Part shown: positions 61,468 to 64,000 of the stretch, piece after piece
Numbering within the stretch: position 1 is the first letter of the stretch
Layout: the number at the start of each line of letters is the position of its first letter
Source of the DNA: Mactra quadrangularis
Taxonomy: Eukaryota; Mollusca; Bivalvia; Venerida; Mactridae
DNA: 64,000 bases
Assembly: GCA_025267735.1 (NCBI GenBank)
Contig: CM046308.1
Coordinates: forward strand, 32,663,267-32,727,266
Direction: 5' to 3'
Program-made: the position numbers and the translations under genes
The notes under the pieces: model-generated
Databases searched by the model: none
Told to the model about the DNA's origin: nothing
Seen by the model: only the letters and a program-made list of their open reading frames with translations

Positions 61468-63541
61468 GTGAGTAATTGAATTGTTAATTAATTTCATAAA
61501 AACAAGCTACTACACTAAGAATGTTGGTACATGACAGGTACTTTTTGGGAATGTATGAGCAGTATGTTTATGGAGCAGCTTAGCATAACCGCCTATCTAA
61601 ATGAGTTTTATAATTTAATTCTAAAAAATATGTATTTGGTACTTTATGCTTCATTGACTGTTATGACAAGTTTACTTTAGCAGGGTGAACATCACGAGTA
61701 ATTTATCTTTAATGATGTAATTTAAATATACTCATGTTCTGCCATCCAGAAACAACCAATTTAATGTCGTACAGTTTCGACAAGAGACTCCATTCATCTG
61801 CTCTTGATGTATTTGTCAGACACATTAGTCCATTACTTGCACTGACTTTAAAATTTAGAAAGTTCAATGGCTCTGTAGATAAAATGTAGACTACAATTTA
61901 TCATTATTCAACTTGAAATTTATATCTCTGATAAATAACATATTTTCAATTACATTTCTAAATTGAATTACTAAGTTAAGGATTACGTTTTATGGACGAA
62001 AAATCTCTCATAAGTCTTGACAGAGAAAAGGTATTAATCATGGCAATACTAGAATGAGGCAGTCGATGACTAAAGTACTTAATATGGTTTTGAAACCAAA
62101 TTAACCCGGATTCTGTTTCAAATTTATTAAAACATGATTTAAAAGTCGAGGTATTAAAATCGATAAAGGTTGTTTGTCCGAAAATCAGCGTCTTTGATGT
62201 CTTTTCACTGTAATGAAATAGTATTTTCTTTAAAATTTGAAATCTTTTGAATATTTACAAATTTTGTTATAATTCAAACCAAACTGAATATAGCTTATGT
62301 CCCAGTTTATATACTTGTTCATATTAAAATGATAATAACTACAGTCATGTTAAGAACAGGTCTTGTTTTGCAAATATTGTTACATTTAAAACCAGTATGC
62401 TGTACATTTCGTTATTTTGACGCTAAGTACGAACAATGATAAGTCAATCAACTTAAAACTCAATTCACAGCGTAATTAATAATGTCAACTAAAGGAAATA
62501 GAATATTACCCGCAGTATATTATATCGGTCTTATGTCATTTACATGCTCTCATAGATAGCATTTTAAGATAAATATTTGTTTGTTATTCTGATCTGATGT
62601 TTATCATACAACTCTGCAGACGACATCTAATAAATTTGTCTATGTATGCAATTATATCAATGCTACTTACTGTTTTTATATAACAAACATAATTTGTCCA
62701 ACCATTTATATTTTTCGACAATTAAGTCAGTATGGGATTGTCGTAAATTGTATATTTGCAAGTGAATTTACGTGGCCCTTAATTCATAAATCTAACGGAT
62801 GTTACTAATAAATCAATCGCACTTTTCCTTGTGGAAACTGTTACAACTTTACAACTTTTCTATCTTATTACAATTCAATTTCACTTCATCAATCAGTCAG
62901 GGTGTATCAAGTGCTTCACTAGTGTGATTAGCATATTTTACCACCAGGTTCATTCGCAGAAAACTAATTGCAGTGTTGTGAAAGGTTTTAGTGAGTTTAC
63001 CCGCGGAGCAAACCGTAACTAAATAAGTAAAATCCTTCCCGCTGTTTTAGAAATTATCCCGTCTGCTATGTCTGGGACATGTTATATTCTGTGACATGTT
63101 AAGCCCACGTCATAAATAAATCGCAATGTTTGATTATAGGCTTACTTTAGTGTGTGATTTAGGCCAGTATAGATTAATATATAGCTAGCCGGTGTCTACA
63201 ATATTCTTTATAGGGTACTTTCGAAGCTTTTATAGCCACTACTTTGTTTAGATCTGATATCTTAAATAACAAAAAGCTACTGTGTATAACGTTAAATAAC
63301 GATCCTTCTAACCAGAAACGAAATGTAAAATATAAAATTATTGCCCTATACTATACATCATTTATTTCACGCTATTTTATGTTGTTTTATATTGACGATG
63401 TCTGATTATTCATTTATTGGTGGTTAAACTTGTTATAACACACCATTGATTGCGTAATTGTTATAACTAGCAGTTAAAACATTCATAAAATCAAATGTTA
63501 ATTCCAAATGTTTAATAAAGAGATATCAAACTATATTTCAG
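61468..63541 (+). other. Intron 6 of the receptor gene
   Basis: Phase 0, about 2.1 kb. A 63-codon frame at 62831-63022 is not supported as an exon. Confidence 0.7.
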
Positions 63542-63787
63542 AGTGTTCGACAGTTTCTAAAAGATTATGACCTCAATAATGGACCACGTCCGATGTCACC
63601 GTATGCTACCAGCTCGTATGACACGGTATGGACAATTGCTCTCACTCTTAAAGAAGCTGTTGAGCGTTGGGATGGAGTAACTAATTCAACTGGTGATGTA
63701 CTTAGTGAAATTACATATCAAGATGGAGAAAACACGAGTCATTTATTCTTAGATATTATGCAAGACCTTGGATTTCTAGGAATATCT
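63542..63787 (+). CDS. GABA-B receptor-like protein, exon 7 (residues 439-520)
   Basis: Acceptor CTATATTTCAG, donor TCT|GTAAAT, 82 codons, phase 0. YATSSYDTVWTIALTLKEAV matches the EAPLAYDAIWALALAL block of GABBR1. The acidic residue before this block, which binds the GABA amino group in GABBR1, is replaced (Tyr by eye alignment), as in GABBR2. LFLDIMQDLGFLGIS corresponds to the helix leading to the conserved GVSG(H/Q)VVF strand, which should start the next exon beyond the window. NST and NTS are potential glycosylation sites. Confidence 0.86.
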
Positions 63788-64000
63788 GTAAATATTGCTT
63801 TTTTGTGATGTTTAGCCTTCAAGTTAATCATTCTTTGTAGAATATTTTGGGAATAGTAATTATGAACTTTTTGTCTGTACTATCATTTAATATCATGATG
63901 TATTGTTTTATAGTTCTAACCGCTGAATATCAGACATGGAAAATTAATGGTATCTGTTTCGACCATTCTAAAAAATGAATAAACAATTCATCAACAGTCA

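Noticed and set aside
1..64000. CRISPR arrays, operons or integrated viral genes
   Set aside because: Tandem repeats here lack the spacer structure of CRISPR, genes have spliceosomal introns, and no viral protein signature was seen.

Overview
This is nuclear DNA from an invertebrate animal, most likely a bivalve or other mollusc. The sequence is AT-rich and gene-poor, with long introns, GT/AG splice sites, frequent TACATGTA-type palindromes, tRNA-derived SINE fragments and many fold-back or MITE-like repeats. No bacterial, viral or organellar organisation is visible. The species assignment is inferred from this character and the protein families, not from a database match.

Positions 1-21.8 kb hold no convincing protein-coding gene. 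The content is repeats: a fold-back element at 1-310 and a relative at 4.4-4.6 kb; a reverse SINE relic near 2.0 kb; a (AATAC)n microsatellite of about 94 copies at 3.5-4.0 kb attached to a retroelement-like 3' tail; a MITE at 5.5-5.85 kb; a 25-bp minisatellite at 7.6-8.0 kb; a small fold-back at 8.94-9.07 kb; a 2.2-kb element with long imperfect inverted ends at 10.5-12.7 kb; and a diverged 783-bp tandem duplication at 18.7-20.7 kb.

The main gene is on the + strand from 21870 to beyond the right edge. Seven exons (21870-22511, 54014-54151, 57094-57264, 58150-58257, 59266-59331, 61279-61467, 63542-63787) join in frame. All six introns are phase 0. They encode 520 residues of a GABA-B-receptor-like class C GPCR: signal peptide, an unusual extension of about 135 residues, and most of the Venus-flytrap ligand domain. 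The seven-helix part lies outside the window. Several residues that contact GABA in GABBR1 appear not to be conserved.

Intron 1 is 31.5 kb. On its opposite strand is an intronless glycosyltransferase gene (23357-24283; type II membrane protein with a DVD motif) interrupted by one in-frame TGA. Also in intron 1 are a diverged array of about 3-kb units (about 27-38.4 kb) in which three sequence blocks recur in fixed order, a 344-bp Tc1/mariner-like MITE with TA duplications, a minus-strand THAP-domain exon relic at 41.86-42.11 kb, two head-to-tail SINE copies, and another SINE at 46.05 kb. Exons 2-7 lie between 54 and 64 kb in otherwise ordinary intron sequence.
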